From an uncultured Opitutia bacterium (GTDB lineage Bacteria; Verrucomicrobiota; Verrucomicrobiia; Opitutales; Opitutaceae), in the NCBI GenBank assembly GCA_903825285.1, contig CAIJZY010000027.1, positions 1-45,656 of the forward strand: a stretch of DNA of 45,656 bases. The letters run 5' to 3'. A program made the translations under genes and the position numbers. Below, piece after piece: positions 35,109 to 45,656 of this stretch (position 1 is the stretch's first letter; every line of letters starts with the position of its first letter). The notes beneath the pieces are model-generated. The model was not told the origin of the DNA and searched no databases. It worked only from the letters and a program-made list of their open reading frames with translations.

Positions 35109-36374
35109 TCATTGGAGGTGCTGGATGATGCTCACGATCGGTAGAAACAGCGCCAACACGATGCCGCCCACGACGACCGCCATCCCCACGACCATGGCCG
35201 GCTCGAGGAGCGCCGTCAGGCCGGCCACGGCCTGATCCACCTCCTCGTCGTATGCGTCGGCAATCCGCCGCAGCATCTCGGGCAGCGCACCAGTCTCCTC
35301 CCCGACCTGCACCATTCCCGTCACCAGCCCAGGCAGGACCGAGGTTTCCTCCAGCGCCCCGGACAACGTTTCCCCCTGTTTGACGCGCGCGCAGCACTCG
35401 TCCAAGGCGCCAGCCACCGGGCCACTGCCCGCCGCATCCCGAGCGATGGCGAGGGCCTCCAGGATCGGCACCCCACCCTCCAGCAGGGCGCCGAGCGTGC
35501 GCGTGGCCCGGGCAACGGCCGCCTTCAGCCGGAGGTCGCCCACTCCAGGAATCCAATGCAGAACCCGCTCCTTTGTCCGGGACCCGCGTTCCGTCCGCAT
35601 CAGCCACCGGCCAAGCAAGACTCCCAAGCCACCGCCAACGACCGTGAGGAGAAAGTGAGCCCGCAGCACGCTGCTCAGCATCAGCAGCGCGACCGTGAGC
35701 GCGGGCAGCGGCTGCCCCTTCAAGAGTCCGCTGAAGATCGACTCAAACTTCGGCACCACGAACACGAGCAGCACGGTGAGAATGGCCGTGGCCAGCAGCA
35801 TGATGATCACGGGGTATGTGAGCGCGGTCTTGATTCGTCCGCGCAGCCGCTCCGCTTTTTCCATGAACTGCGCCTGGCGCTCCAGCACCGGCCCGAGCAA
35901 GCCGGCCGCCTCACCGGATCGCGTCATGGTGAGGTACAGCCGATCAAACACCGCCGGATGCCGCCGGAGGCCGTCGGAAAAGTTTCCGCCCGAGCCGATC
36001 GCGCGGGCAAGGTCGACCAGCAGGGCCTGAAAGGCCGGATGACGTTCCTGTCGCTGCAGGATTTCCAGTCCCCGCGCCAGCGGCACACCGGCATTCACGA
36101 GCGTGGCCAGCTGGCGCGTGAATGGCACGAGTTGCCTTCGTCTCACTTTCCCTCGTGGCAGCCACTGCGAAATCCGCGGTCTCGACCGGTTGATGACTGC
36201 ACGCGCCACGCTTCGTTGCGCCGTGGTGGCGGCATCCGTCTCCAGCAAGCTGATCGGGGACAAGCCCTGCTGCTTGAGACGCGCGGCGACCTGCGTGCGA
36301 CTGCTCCCCTCCAGCTTGCCCTGTCGCTCCCGCCCCGTCGCCTGCTCAATCGCGGTGTAGGTGTAGGTCGGCAT
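35109..36374 (-). CDS. Type II secretion/type IV pilus inner-membrane platform protein (GspF/PilC)
   Basis: 421 residues. I chose the ATG at 36374, giving MPTYTYTAIEQATGRERQGKLEG, the standard GspF/PilC start. Two homologous T2SSF domains are visible, each with the FTRQLATLVNAGVPLARGLEIL / ARATRTLGALLEGGVPILEAL pattern, and three membrane helices (near residues 180, 225 and the C-terminus). The protein anchors the assembly ATPase and pushes pilins outwards. It starts two bases after the upstream ATPase gene, so it is in the same operon. It is a likely partner for the pseudopilin cassette at 17-23 kb, by inference. Confidence 0.93.
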   Translation of the reverse strand: MPTYTYTAIEQATGRERQGKLEGSSRTQVAARLKQQGLSPISLLETDAATTAQRSVARAVINRSRPRISQWLPRGKVRRRQLVPFTRQLATLVNAGVPLARGLEILQRQERHPAFQALLVDLARAIGSGGNFSDGLRRHPAVFDRLYLTMTRSGEAAGLLGPVLERQAQFMEKAERLRGRIKTALTYPVIIMLLATAILTVLLVFVVPKFESIFSGLLKGQPLPALTVALLMLSSVLRAHFLLTVVGGGLGVLLGRWLMRTERGSRTKERVLHWIPGVGDLRLKAAVARATRTLGALLEGGVPILEALAIARDAAGSGPVAGALDECCARVKQGETLSGALEETSVLPGLVTGMVQVGEETGALPEMLRRIADAYDEEVDQAVAGLTALLEPAMVVGMAVVVGGIVLALFLPIVSIIQHLQ

Positions 36375-36376
36375 GC

Positions 36377-38026
36377 TCAAGTGTGGCAAAGGACTTCCTC
36401 GAGGGTGGTCTCGCCCCGCCTCGCCGACGCCAAGCCCGCCTCCCGCAGCGTCTGGCACCCCTGCGCCCGTCTCCAGTCACGCAGTCGGCTGACGGGAGAC
36501 TCCTGTCCGACCAACTCGCGCAGCGCATCGGTCATCGGCAGCCACTCAAAGATTCCCATGCGCCCGCGATATCCCGTCTGGGCACAGGACGGACAGCCTT
36601 CGCCGCGAAAATACCGCGCAGTCGGCATCGCGTCGCCAATTTCACCAACGGCCTGCAGCTGCGCCGCCGAGGGCGACCACGGCCCGCGGCACTGTGGGCA
36701 GATTTTCCGCACAAGGCGCTGCGCCAACACCGCCTCCAGGGTGGCTCCCACGAGAAATGGCTCCACGCCGAGATCGAGGAGGCGCGCTATGGCAGTGGGC
36801 GCATCATTGGTGTGCAGGGTCGACAGCACGAGATGCCCGGTCAGGGCCGCCTGGATGGCCATCTGCGCCGTCTCAAGGTCGCGGATCTCGCCGATCATCA
36901 TGACATCCGGATCTTGGCGCAGAAACGCCCGAAGCGCCGTCGCGAAGGTCAGGCCCGCAGCCGGATTCACCCCCAGCTGCATGACGCCCTCCAGTTCGTA
37001 CTCCACCGGGTCCTCGGCCGTCAGCAGCTTCAACTCGGTCTGGTTGAGCAGCTGCAGCGCGCCATAGAGCGTCGTGGTCTTGCCCGAGCCCGTCGGTCCC
37101 GTGACCAGGAAAAGCCCGTTCGGTCGGCTCACCGCGGCCTTTGCGCCGGCCAGGATATCCGCCGGCAGCCCTAGTTCATCGAGCGACAACCGCGTGGCCG
37201 AGGCGTCGAGCACGCGCAGCACGATGCTCTCGCCCGCCTGCGTCGGCAGGGTTGAAACCCGCAGGTCGACTTGGCGGTCTGCGACGCCGAGCCGGATGCG
37301 TCCGTCCTGGGGCACGCGCCTTTCCGCAATATCGAGGTCTGCCAGTACCTTGAGCCGCGAGGCGATGGGCAACGCCAGCGTACGTGGCGGCGGCGTCATC
37401 TCATACAGCGCGCCATCCACGCGGTAGCGGATCCGGAACTCGTCGGCAAAGGGCTCGAAATGGACATCGCTCGCCCGGTCGCGGATCGCCTGTTCCAGCA
37501 CCATGCTCACAAACCGCACGACCGGCGCCTGTCCCGCCATCTCCGCCAACACTGCAACAGAAGGCTCCACGACCGCGGTTGGCGCCGAATCACTCCCGTA
37601 CGCCGCTTGAATCAGCTGCGCCGTCCGCACGGGATCCGCCACGGCCACCCGCACAGCCTGACCAAGCGCAAAGGCGAGGTCCGTGGACAGCGGTTCGTCG
37701 AACGGATCCAGGGCCAGCACAGTCAGACCCTCCGTACCCAAGCGGATCGGAACGATCCCCCGCGCCAACGCCAGATCCCGCGGCACCCTCGCCAGCAGAG
37801 CAGGCTCCACGGTCACTGGTGGGGCCAACTCAAGGGACAGCCCCAGATGCGCCGCCACCGCGGCGAGCACTTGCGCGCGGCTCAAACCTCCGCAGGCGAT
37901 CACTTGCGCAGCCACCGTCACGCCAGCGGTGAGAGCGCCTTGCCTTAGCTCGGCTGAGGGCGGGAGCCTGACGAGGCCTTGGGTTTGGAGCAGTTCGCAG
38001 ATCGCCTCGTCGCGGCCCTCGAACAT
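36377..38026 (-). CDS. Type II secretion/type IV pilus assembly ATPase (GspE/PilB), copy next to gspF
   Basis: 549 residues. An N-terminal GspE_N-like domain is followed by the secretion NTPase: ASDVHFEPF, Walker [18 protein letters not shown], Asp box LTAEDPVEYELEG, LRQDPDVMMIGEIRDLETAQ, and His box HLVLSTLHTND. The zinc site has CPQC and CPSC. All catalytic motifs are intact. It powers pseudopilus or pilus extension from the cytoplasmic face. Order right to left is PilB-like, PilT, this ATPase, GspF. The ATG start at 38026 lies 12 bases after the pilT stop. Confidence 0.93.
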   Translation of the reverse strand: MFEGRDEAICELLQTQGLVRLPPSAELRQGALTAGVTVAAQVIACGGLSRAQVLAAVAAHLGLSLELAPPVTVEPALLARVPRDLALARGIVPIRLGTEGLTVLALDPFDEPLSTDLAFALGQAVRVAVADPVRTAQLIQAAYGSDSAPTAVVEPSVAVLAEMAGQAPVVRFVSMVLEQAIRDRASDVHFEPFADEFRIRYRVDGALYEMTPPPRTLALPIASRLKVLADLDIAERRVPQDGRIRLGVADRQVDLRVSTLPTQAGESIVLRVLDASATRLSLDELGLPADILAGAKAAVSRPNGLFLVTGPTGSGKTTTLYGALQLLNQTELKLLTAEDPVEYELEGVMQLGVNPAAGLTFATALRAFLRQDPDVMMIGEIRDLETAQMAIQAALTGHLVLSTLHTNDAPTAIARLLDLGVEPFLVGATLEAVLAQRLVRKICPQCRGPWSPSAAQLQAVGEIGDAMPTARYFRGEGCPSCAQTGYRGRMGIFEWLPMTDALRELVGQESPVSRLRDWRRAQGCQTLREAGLASARRGETTLEEVLCHT

Positions 38027-38038
38027 GCGGCCCTGCGG

Positions 38039-39121
38039 CTAGAGCACCTTCAGTTGGGCGCCCGCGGCCACCAGTTTCTCGCGCATGACCACGGGGTCCT
38101 GCGCCTTTTCCACGCACTCGTCCGCGCTGATCAGCTCGCGGTTGAAGAGGCTCATCAGGTGGGTGTCCATCGTGATCATGCCCAGGTTCGCACCGGTCTG
38201 GATGTCCGAGTTGATGCGGAACGTCTTGTTCTCGCGGATGAGCGACGCGATGGACGTCGTGTTGATCATGATCTCGTAGCCGGCGATGCGGCCGCCGCCG
38301 ATCTTCTTGCAGAGCACCTGGGAGATGACCGCCTGCACCGACGAGGCCAGCTGCGTCCGGATCATGTCCTTCATGTTCGCCGGAAACGCGTCCACGATGC
38401 GGTCGATGGTCTTGGCCGCGCCGTTGGTGTGCAGCGTGCCGAACACCAAGTGACCGGTCTCGGCCGCGCTGATCGCCGCCTCGATCGTCTCGAGGTCGCG
38501 CATTTCACCGACGAGGATGATGTCGGGATCCTGACGGAGGGCGCGCCGAATGGCCTCCGCGAAGCTCGGCACATCCGAGTGCACCTCGCGCTGCGTGACC
38601 ACGCAGCGCTTGTGGTTGTGGTAATACTCGATCGGGTCCTCGATCGTGATGATGTGGCCGTCGCGGTTTTCGTTGATGTAGTTCACCATCGACGCGAGCG
38701 TCGTGGACTTGCCCGAGCCGGTCGGGCCCGTGACGAGGATGAGGCCGCGCGGACGATACAGCAGCTCCCGCACCTTGTCCGGCAGGCCAATGTCGCGCAG
38801 GCCGAACATTTTGTAGGGAATCTGGCGCAGCACCAACCCGTAGTTGCCCTTGGCGCGCAGCACGGACACGCGGAAGCGGGCCTTCTCGCCGAACGCGAAG
38901 CCGAAATCCGCGCCACCGTTCAGCTTCACATTGCTGATGTGGCTGTCGGGCGTGATCGACTGCATCAGCTGCTCGGTGTCGGCCGGCGTGAGCGCCGGAC
39001 CGTCGATGGGCGTCATGCTGCCACTGAGTCGGAGCGTGGGCGGCTGGTTGACCTGCAGGTGGAGATCCGAGGCGTTTTGCTCGACGACCAATTCGAGCAG
39101 CTCGTTCATTTCATAGCTCAT
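38039..39121 (-). CDS. pilT: Twitching-motility/retraction ATPase PilT
   Basis: 360 residues, starting [24 protein letters not shown], the PilT N-terminal signature. Then come [61 protein letters not shown], and the PilT-specific C-terminal [14 protein letters not shown]. PilT depolymerises pili, so a retractable type IV pilus is expected in this organism; secretion systems alone do not need it. It sits between two PilB/GspE genes with gaps of 12 and 19 bases. Confidence 0.95.
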   Translation of the reverse strand: MSYEMNELLELVVEQNASDLHLQVNQPPTLRLSGSMTPIDGPALTPADTEQLMQSITPDSHISNVKLNGGADFGFAFGEKARFRVSVLRAKGNYGLVLRQIPYKMFGLRDIGLPDKVRELLYRPRGLILVTGPTGSGKSTTLASMVNYINENRDGHIITIEDPIEYYHNHKRCVVTQREVHSDVPSFAEAIRRALRQDPDIILVGEMRDLETIEAAISAAETGHLVFGTLHTNGAAKTIDRIVDAFPANMKDMIRTQLASSVQAVISQVLCKKIGGGRIAGYEIMINTTSIASLIRENKTFRINSDIQTGANLGMITMDTHLMSLFNRELISADECVEKAQDPVVMREKLVAAGAQLKVL

Positions 39122-39140
39122 GGTGAATGCGCGTGGTGGG

Positions 39141-40853
<1,713 letters not shown>

Positions 40854-40861
40854 TGGGTGCG

Positions 40862-42700
40862 CTAGCGGCTCAGGCCCATCAGGAACTCGGCGTTGGACTT
40901 CGTCTTCTTGAGCCGGGTGATGAGCATCTCCATCGACTCGATCGGACCCAGGCCCTGCATCGCGCGGCGCAGGCCGTAGATGCGCTGCAATTCCTCGGGA
41001 TGGTAGATGAGCTCCTCCTTGCGGGTGCCGGAGCGGTCGATGTTGATCGCGGGAAAAATCCGGCGCTCGACGAGGCCGCGGTCGAGGTGGAGCTCGCTGT
41101 TGCCCGTGCCCTTGAACTCCTCGAAGATGATCTCGTCCATGCGGCTGCCGGTGTCGATCAGCGCGCTGGCGATGATGGTGAGGCTGCCGCCGCCCTCGAT
41201 GTTGCGGGCCGAGCCGAAGAAGCGCTTGGGCTTCTGCAGCGCGTTGGACTCGAGGCCGCCGGACATCGTCTTGCCCTGGTTGCCGGCCAGCGCGTTGTAG
41301 GCGCGGGCCAGGCGGGTGATGGAGTCGAGCAGGATGACGACATGCTCGCCCTGTTCCACCAGCCGGCGCGCCTTCTCGATGACCATCTCGGCGCAGTGCA
41401 CGTGGCTCTCCGGGGTCTCATCGAAGGTCGACGACACCACCTCGCCCTTGGTGTGACGGCGGAAATCCGTCACTTCCTCGGGGCGCTCGTCAATGAGCAG
41501 GAGGATCAGCTTCGCCTGCGGGCTGTTCTCGGTGATCGAGTTCGCGATGTTCTGCAGCAGGACGGTCTTGCCGGTCCGCGGCGGCGCGACGATGAGCCCG
41601 CGCTGGCCAAAGCCGATCGGCGTGAGGATGTCCACCGCGCGCATCGAGACGTCCTTCTGCACGTCCGGCGCCTCGAGCAGGATCCGCTTCAGCGGGTAGT
41701 ACGGGATCAGCTCCTCGAAGGGCGTGACCTTGGAAATCTCGTCCGGGGAGCCGCCCATGACCTGGTCGATGCGGACGACGGCCGGGCACCGCTCGTTGGG
41801 CTTGGGCGCCTCAACCAGCACCTCGACCCGGTGTCCGCGCTTGAGTCCGTACAGCCGGATCAGGCTCTCGGGCAGATAGGCGTCCTCGGGATAGAGCCGG
41901 TAGTTCACGTGCTCGTGCACGATGAACGCACCGCGGTCCGTCATGTCGATGTAGCCGCGGTCCAGGATGGGACGCTTGCTCTCGCCCGCGAGGGCCAGGA
42001 TCTGCGCGAGGAGCTGCTTGCGATTCGGCGCGCCCTGGAAGGTCACGCCATATTTCCGCGCGAAGGCGGTGAGTTCCGCCAGCGGCAGCCGGTAAAGCTC
42101 ATCAAGGTAAAGCGCGTCGCCCTTGCCAGAGGAGATCTCCTTCGCCAGCGCCTTCAGCGCCTCGACGTCCGCAAAGCGCGCCGGATCCGGCAGGTCGCCG
42201 TAGACCGGCGCCGCGCTCGGCGGCGGCGGCTGAGCGGGATAAGGAGAATTCGGCTGGCCGCCACCGCCACCACCACCGCCACCCGGCTGCCAGTGACCGC
42301 CGCCGTGACGTCCCCGCTTGCGCTTGTTGCGCTTCCAAAATCCACGGTCGCCTCCGCGGTCCTGCCATTCGCCCTGGCCGCCTTGGCCGCCCTGCCCGCC
42401 ACCCCCGTTGGATTCCTGCGGACCGCCCTTGCCGGAGGATTCACCTTCGGGGGCGGTTTCGCGGGGAGCGGAGGGAGTCTCGACGCGAACGGGGGCCTCG
42501 GCGGGAGCGGGACGCTCCTCGCGCTCGACGCGCGGCGCCTCGGCCGCCGGTGCGGGCGCCTCGGACTCCGACTCCGCCCCACGCTTGCCGGCCGGCTTGG
42601 CCTTGGGGGCACGGCCGCGACGGCGCGGCGTCTTCTTGGTGTCGTCGGCGTCAGCCGGCGCGGCGCCGGAGGCGTCGTCGTTTTTCGGAGGGAGATCCAT
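40862..42700 (-). CDS. rho: Transcription termination factor Rho, full-length
   Basis: 612 residues from the ATG at 42700 (a TTG at 42712 is also in frame). The first ~170 residues are disordered and rich in Pro, Gly, Arg and acidic residues, common in Rho of Bacteroidota, Verrucomicrobiota and Actinobacteria. Next come a Rho_N helix bundle ([18 protein letters not shown]), an S1/cold-shock domain ([16 protein letters not shown]), and the motor: [47 protein letters not shown]-loop NQGKTMSGG with the conserved Lys, and [12 protein letters not shown]. This is the canonical Rho; the one at 25587 is a reduced paralogue. Downstream of coaE by 66 bases and probably in its operon. Confidence 0.95.
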   Translation of the reverse strand: MDLPPKNDDASGAAPADADDTKKTPRRRGRAPKAKPAGKRGAESESEAPAPAAEAPRVEREERPAPAEAPVRVETPSAPRETAPEGESSGKGGPQESNGGGGQGGQGGQGEWQDRGGDRGFWKRNKRKRGRHGGGHWQPGGGGGGGGGQPNSPYPAQPPPPSAAPVYGDLPDPARFADVEALKALAKEISSGKGDALYLDELYRLPLAELTAFARKYGVTFQGAPNRKQLLAQILALAGESKRPILDRGYIDMTDRGAFIVHEHVNYRLYPEDAYLPESLIRLYGLKRGHRVEVLVEAPKPNERCPAVVRIDQVMGGSPDEISKVTPFEELIPYYPLKRILLEAPDVQKDVSMRAVDILTPIGFGQRGLIVAPPRTGKTVLLQNIANSITENSPQAKLILLLIDERPEEVTDFRRHTKGEVVSSTFDETPESHVHCAEMVIEKARRLVEQGEHVVILLDSITRLARAYNALAGNQGKTMSGGLESNALQKPKRFFGSARNIEGGGSLTIIASALIDTGSRMDEIIFEEFKGTGNSELHLDRGLVERRIFPAINIDRSGTRKEELIYHPEELQRIYGLRRAMQGLGPIESMEMLITRLKKTKSNAEFLMGLSR

Positions 42701-42766
42701 GGCGGTACTCAACAGGATGACAATGGGGGGTGCGCCGCCCGTTCGGAACCAGCTGCCGCGATTCTC

Positions 42767-43348
42767 TCAGCGTACCGCCAGGAGCGCGGTCACGAGGTGA
42801 TCAACTTGGTCTTGGAGGAATTCGGCGGAGCCTTCATTCCACAAAACAAAATCAGACAGCTCGATTTTGCGCGCCAGGGGCAGTTGCTTCGAAATTCGTT
42901 GCTCGGCGAGCGCGTGCGGTAGGCCACGCTGCTCCAGTCGGGCGAGTTGCTGGGCCGGAGCACACGCGACGCAGACGGTGAAATCAAACCAATTCTCCAG
43001 TTTCTTCTCGAAGAGCAAGGGAACCTCGACCACCAGGTCGCCCGGGGCCGCGGCAAATTCCTGGCGCCAAAGCTCAAACAGCACGGGGTGAGTGTTTTCC
43101 TCGAGCCAGAGCAGCTCGGCATCGTCCGCAAATACGTGGCCGGCCAACTGCGTCCGGTTCACTGTGCCATCGTCAGCCAGGATGCCCGCGCCATAGCGCT
43201 TGGTGAGGAGTTCCTTGATCTCCGGCCGGGACAGGACGCGCTCGCGAATCAGGGCATCCGAGTCGATCCGGCGAAAGCCATGACCCTCCAGCAGCCTCGC
43301 TGCCGTGGATTTTCCGCAGCCCATGCCGCCGGTGACGCCAAGGATCAT
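42767..43348 (-). CDS. coaE: Dephospho-CoA kinase
   Basis: Phosphorylates dephospho-CoA, the last step of coenzyme A synthesis. 193 residues from the ATG at 43348, beginning MILGVTGGMGCGKSTAARLLE, with the P-loop GGMGCGKST. Later come RIDSDALIRERVL (substrate Asp), HPVLFELWR, VVEVPLLFEK and the LID region RISKQLPLARK. A longer reading to 43582 has no family match upstream of this Met. The next gene on the strand is rho. Confidence 0.95.
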   Translation of the reverse strand: MILGVTGGMGCGKSTAARLLEGHGFRRIDSDALIRERVLSRPEIKELLTKRYGAGILADDGTVNRTQLAGHVFADDAELLWLEENTHPVLFELWRQEFAAAPGDLVVEVPLLFEKKLENWFDFTVCVACAPAQQLARLEQRGLPHALAEQRISKQLPLARKIELSDFVLWNEGSAEFLQDQVDHLVTALLAVR

Positions 43349-43463
43349 CGTTTGAGTATTTTCCCCTAGTTTTGGTCTTGCCGACGATATTGGGCAAATC
43401 TTAATCACGCGACATCGTCGCCTTCGATGCGTCGACCGTGAGCCCACCCCTGTTCTTGCCGCC

Positions 43464-44327
43464 ATGCTCAACCCTGTCGACACAAAGAATCCCACCGCCG
43501 TGGCGGGTTTTGTGCGGCGCATTTTCGACGAGCTGTTCCCCGGCGCGACCCCGACGCTGTTCCCGCGGGCCTTCACGGACATCGAGGCCCTCTTCCGCGG
43601 CCAGCACCCGGGCTACCTGCCCCTCGACCTTCATTACCACGACCTGCAGCATACCATGCAGGCGACGGTCTGCCTCACCCAACTCCTGCAGGGGGCGCAT
43701 CTCGCCCGCGATGGCCACGAGCTGACGCCCCGCCAGTACGATGTCGCGATCGTCACCGTGCTCCTGCACGACACCGGCTACCTCAAGATCCGTTCCGACA
43801 TCATCGGGACCGGCGCCAAATACACCCTCACCCACGTGCTGCGCAGCTGCGCGTTCGCCGCGTCGTACCTCCCCACCATCGGCGTGCTCGACACGGAGAT
43901 CACCTCGGTCCTCAGCGCGATCAACTGCACCGGGCCGACCAACGAGATCGGCCGCCTGGTCTTCAATTCACCGATCGACCGTTTCGTCGGCTGCGCCGTC
44001 GCCACCGCGGACTATCTCGGCCAGATGTCCGCGTCCGATTACCCGGACAAGCTCAAGGTGCTCTACGGCGAATTCCTCGAGTCCGACACCTTCATCTCGC
44101 TGCCCACGTCGCGGCGGATGTTCAAGTCGGTCGAGGACCTGACGCGCAAGACCCCGGATTTCTGGACCAAGTTTGTCCTCCCGCGCCTCGATAACCAACT
44201 CGACAAGGTTTACCGCTATCTCGCCCACCCCTACCCGGGCGGCCGGAACGAGTATTTCGAGGCGGTGGAAAAGAACATCGACCTCGTCCGCCAGCGTCTG
44301 GCGGACCGCAGTTCCCCGGCCAACTGA
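43464..44327 (+). CDS. HD-domain phosphohydrolase
   Basis: 287 residues. The metal-binding HD pattern is clear: [18 protein letters not shown] supplies the first His and [13 protein letters not shown] the HD pair, followed by [14 protein letters not shown] and a last Asp in [20 protein letters not shown]. The domain resembles nucleotide or cyclic-nucleotide phosphohydrolases, but the substrate cannot be told. There is no receiver, PAS or membrane segment. The ATG at 43464 lies 115 bases from the divergent coaE. comM follows 37 bases after its stop. Confidence 0.85.
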   Translation: MLNPVDTKNPTAVAGFVRRIFDELFPGATPTLFPRAFTDIEALFRGQHPGYLPLDLHYHDLQHTMQATVCLTQLLQGAHLARDGHELTPRQYDVAIVTVLLHDTGYLKIRSDIIGTGAKYTLTHVLRSCAFAASYLPTIGVLDTEITSVLSAINCTGPTNEIGRLVFNSPIDRFVGCAVATADYLGQMSASDYPDKLKVLYGEFLESDTFISLPTSRRMFKSVEDLTRKTPDFWTKFVLPRLDNQLDKVYRYLAHPYPGGRNEYFEAVEKNIDLVRQRLADRSSPAN

Positions 44328-44364
44328 CCGGCTAGCCGGTTTCCGGGGATTGGTTCCGTCGTTC

Positions 44365-45528
44365 ATGCTTGCCACGTTTTTTTCGGCCGCCCTGCAGGGC
44401 ATCGAGGCCGAGCCCGTCCACGTGGAAGTCAGCGCCGTCGAGGCCGGCGAGCCCAAGATCCTCCTCGTCGGCCTGCCCGACGCCGCCGTGAAGGAGTCCT
44501 GCGACCGCGTCTTCACCGCCATCCGCAACTGCGGGTTTTTCCACAGCCGCACCCGCACCACCATCAACCTCGCCCCCGGCCACGTGCGCAAGGAGGGCCC
44601 GCTCTATGACCTGCCCATCGCGCTGGGCATGCTGGTCTCCACCGGCCAGGTGAAGGCCGAGAATGTCGGCGACTGGCTCGTCGCCGGCGAACTCGGCCTC
44701 TCCGGCGCGACGCGACCCGTGCGCGGCGCCCTCGCGATGGCACGGCTGGCGCGGAAACTCGGCAAGCGCGGGCTCCTGCTGCCGGCCATCTCCGCGGACG
44801 AGGCCGCCTTGGTCGAGGGCGTCGAGGTCCACGCCATCCAGTCCCTCGACCAGGCCGTGCGGTTCCTGACCGGCGAGGAGCGGCTGACCCCGCTCGCTCC
44901 CGCCACCGCCCGCGCCCGGGCCCGGCCCGCCGCCGACAGTCCCGTCGACTTCTCCGAGATCAAGGGCCAGCAGGCGCTGCGCCGCGCGGTCGAGGTCGCC
45001 GTCGCCGGCTCGCACAATCTGCTCATGATCGGCCCGCCCGGGTCCGGGAAATCGATGGTCGCGAAGCGCATTCCGACCATCATGCCGGCGCCGACCCTGG
45101 ACGAGCAGCTGGAGATCCTGAGCATCCACTCCGCCGCGGGCCGAACCCTGCGCGGCGAGATCTCGTGGGGTACCCGCCCATTCCGCGGGCCGCACCACAC
45201 CATCTCCGATGTCGGCCTGCTCGGCGGCGGCACCATCCCGGGGCCGGGCGAAATCTCCCTCGCCCATCACGGGGTGCTGTTCCTCGACGAGCTGCCGGAG
45301 TTCAAGCGCTCCGCCCTCGAGGTGCTCCGCCAGCCGCTGGAGGACGGCGAGGTCGCCATCTCCCGCAGCGCGGGCAAGGTCACGCTCCCCTGCGCGTTCA
45401 TGCTCGTCGCCGCGATGAACCCTTGCCCACATGGTTTTGACTTTCTACTGGCAGCCTGTTCGACTCCTTTTTATGGATTTGGCGTTTTCTTACGTTCGTT
45501 GTTCTACCCCCGAGCAGTTGCTTGGTGA
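44365..45528 (+). pseudogene. comM: comM/yifB (Mg-chelatase-like AAA+ ATPase), interrupted at the MNPCP motif
   Basis: The first ~356 codons are a clean YifB/Com[46 protein letters not shown], Walker [24 protein letters not shown], and [11 protein letters not shown]-type residues [11 protein letters not shown]. The family then always continues CG(Y/F) with about 150 more residues. Here the frame instead enters [16 protein letters not shown] and stops at 45528 in unrelated, lower-GC DNA that encodes a serine recombinase. So the gene is split by an insertion near 45425-45432; the rest should lie beyond the element, to the right of this window. ComM is a helicase that extends recombination during natural transformation. 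Confidence 0.9.
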
Positions 45529-45656
45529 TACCCTCCGCCGACAAATCGAGCGGGCAATGATTTACGCGGCGAAGAACGGACTAACTCTAGACCAACGGAG
45601 CTACAAGGATCTTGGCGTGTCCGCGTTCAAGGGAGCCAATTTGGGTGAAGGCGCCG
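45431..45656 (+). mobile_element. Left end of an element inserted in comM (continues beyond window)
   Basis: From about 45431 the base composition falls clearly and codon choice changes (TTT, TTA, GAT, AAG), while the comM frame loses all homology. A serine recombinase starts 42 bases inside. Together this is the attL side of an integrated phage or genomic island. The exact crossover cannot be fixed without attR; it is probably within CCCTTGCCC (45420-45428) or just after it. Confidence 0.82.
45473..45656 (+). CDS. Serine recombinase, N-terminal part (3' end outside window)
   Basis: 61 codons are visible from the ATG at 45473. They begin [19 protein letters not shown], the resolvase-type strand YVR followed by the catalytic Ser in CST, then [18 protein letters not shown] and [17 protein letters not shown]. 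The last motif is the D.GvSa.kg..r pattern of large serine integrases. A further in-frame ATG at 45431 would add 14 residues right at the junction, but MDLAFSYVR matches the family start better. Being oriented inward from the broken comM, it is the likely integrase of the element. Confidence 0.88.
   Translation, partial: MDLAFSYVRCSTPEQLLGDTLRRQIERAMIYAAKNGLTLDQRSYKDLGVSAFKGANLGEGA

Noticed and set aside
44365-45528. comM break as a simple frameshift or sequencing error
   Set aside because: No other frame continues the ComM sequence after 45432. The following DNA has lower GC and encodes a coherent serine-recombinase N-terminus, so an insertion explains it better.

Overview
The window is GC-rich chromosomal DNA, densely coded on both strands, with few Shine-Dalgarno sequences. 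It most resembles a member of the Verrucomicrobiota, probably close to Opitutaceae. The strongest pointers are a set of coupled genes that looks like the 'Verru_Chthon cassette' (proteins A-D, known from Verrucomicrobium and Chthoniobacter), a giant periplasmic beta-propeller/Y_Y_Y hybrid histidine kinase, and a small protein family shared with planctomycetes. The taxonomic call is inference from gene families; no rRNA is present.

Layout. 1-5.5 kb: amino-acid biosynthesis (ilvN-ilvC and asd), tRNA-Val(UAC), a cytoplasmic-looking L,D-transpeptidase-fold protein divergent from asd, and a P1B-4 metal ATPase with a 16-bp palindrome upstream. 5.6-8.7 kb: DinG-type Fe-S helicase, a PP2C phosphatase and a small TPR protein. 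8.77-9.25 kb: three tandem copies of a ~130-bp repeat abutting tRNA-Met(CAU). 9.4-16.4 kb: a signalling island. A 68-residue peptide gene (Sec-type leader, Cys/Thr/Gly/Asp-rich tail), a compact YcaO-domain enzyme and a REC-histidine kinase run left. From the same promoter region a 1287-aa hybrid kinase (propeller, HisKA, HATPase, REC, HPt) runs right and ends tail-to-tail over a LuxR-type response regulator. 16.4-23.4 kb: a pseudopilin operon (two GspG-like genes, then D-B-C-A and a small envelope protein) coupled by ATGA overlaps. Its first gene carries a stop in place of the conserved Glu5, and its last gene looks frameshifted in its signal peptide. 23.5-34.2 kb: acs, a first rho gene, an unknown 584-aa protein, hisF, ppk, a small unknown protein, an ApaH-like phosphatase and a YhaM-like OB/HD nuclease. 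34.2-43.3 kb (leftward): two small proteins, gspF/pilC, two gspE/pilB-like ATPases flanking pilT, a second full-length rho, and coaE. 43.5-45.7 kb: an HD-domain protein and comM/yifB, which is broken at its conserved MNPCP motif by lower-GC DNA that encodes the N-terminus of a serine recombinase.

How it fits together. The pseudopilin cassette has no assembly machinery of its own; the ATPases and platform protein at 35-41 kb could serve it. The most original candidate system is the peptide/YcaO/REC-kinase operon divergent from the propeller kinase. It reads like a modified, exported peptide made next to a periplasmic sensor that might detect it. This is a hypothesis based on gene order and motifs, not demonstrated. 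The right edge is the start of an integrated element targeting comM.
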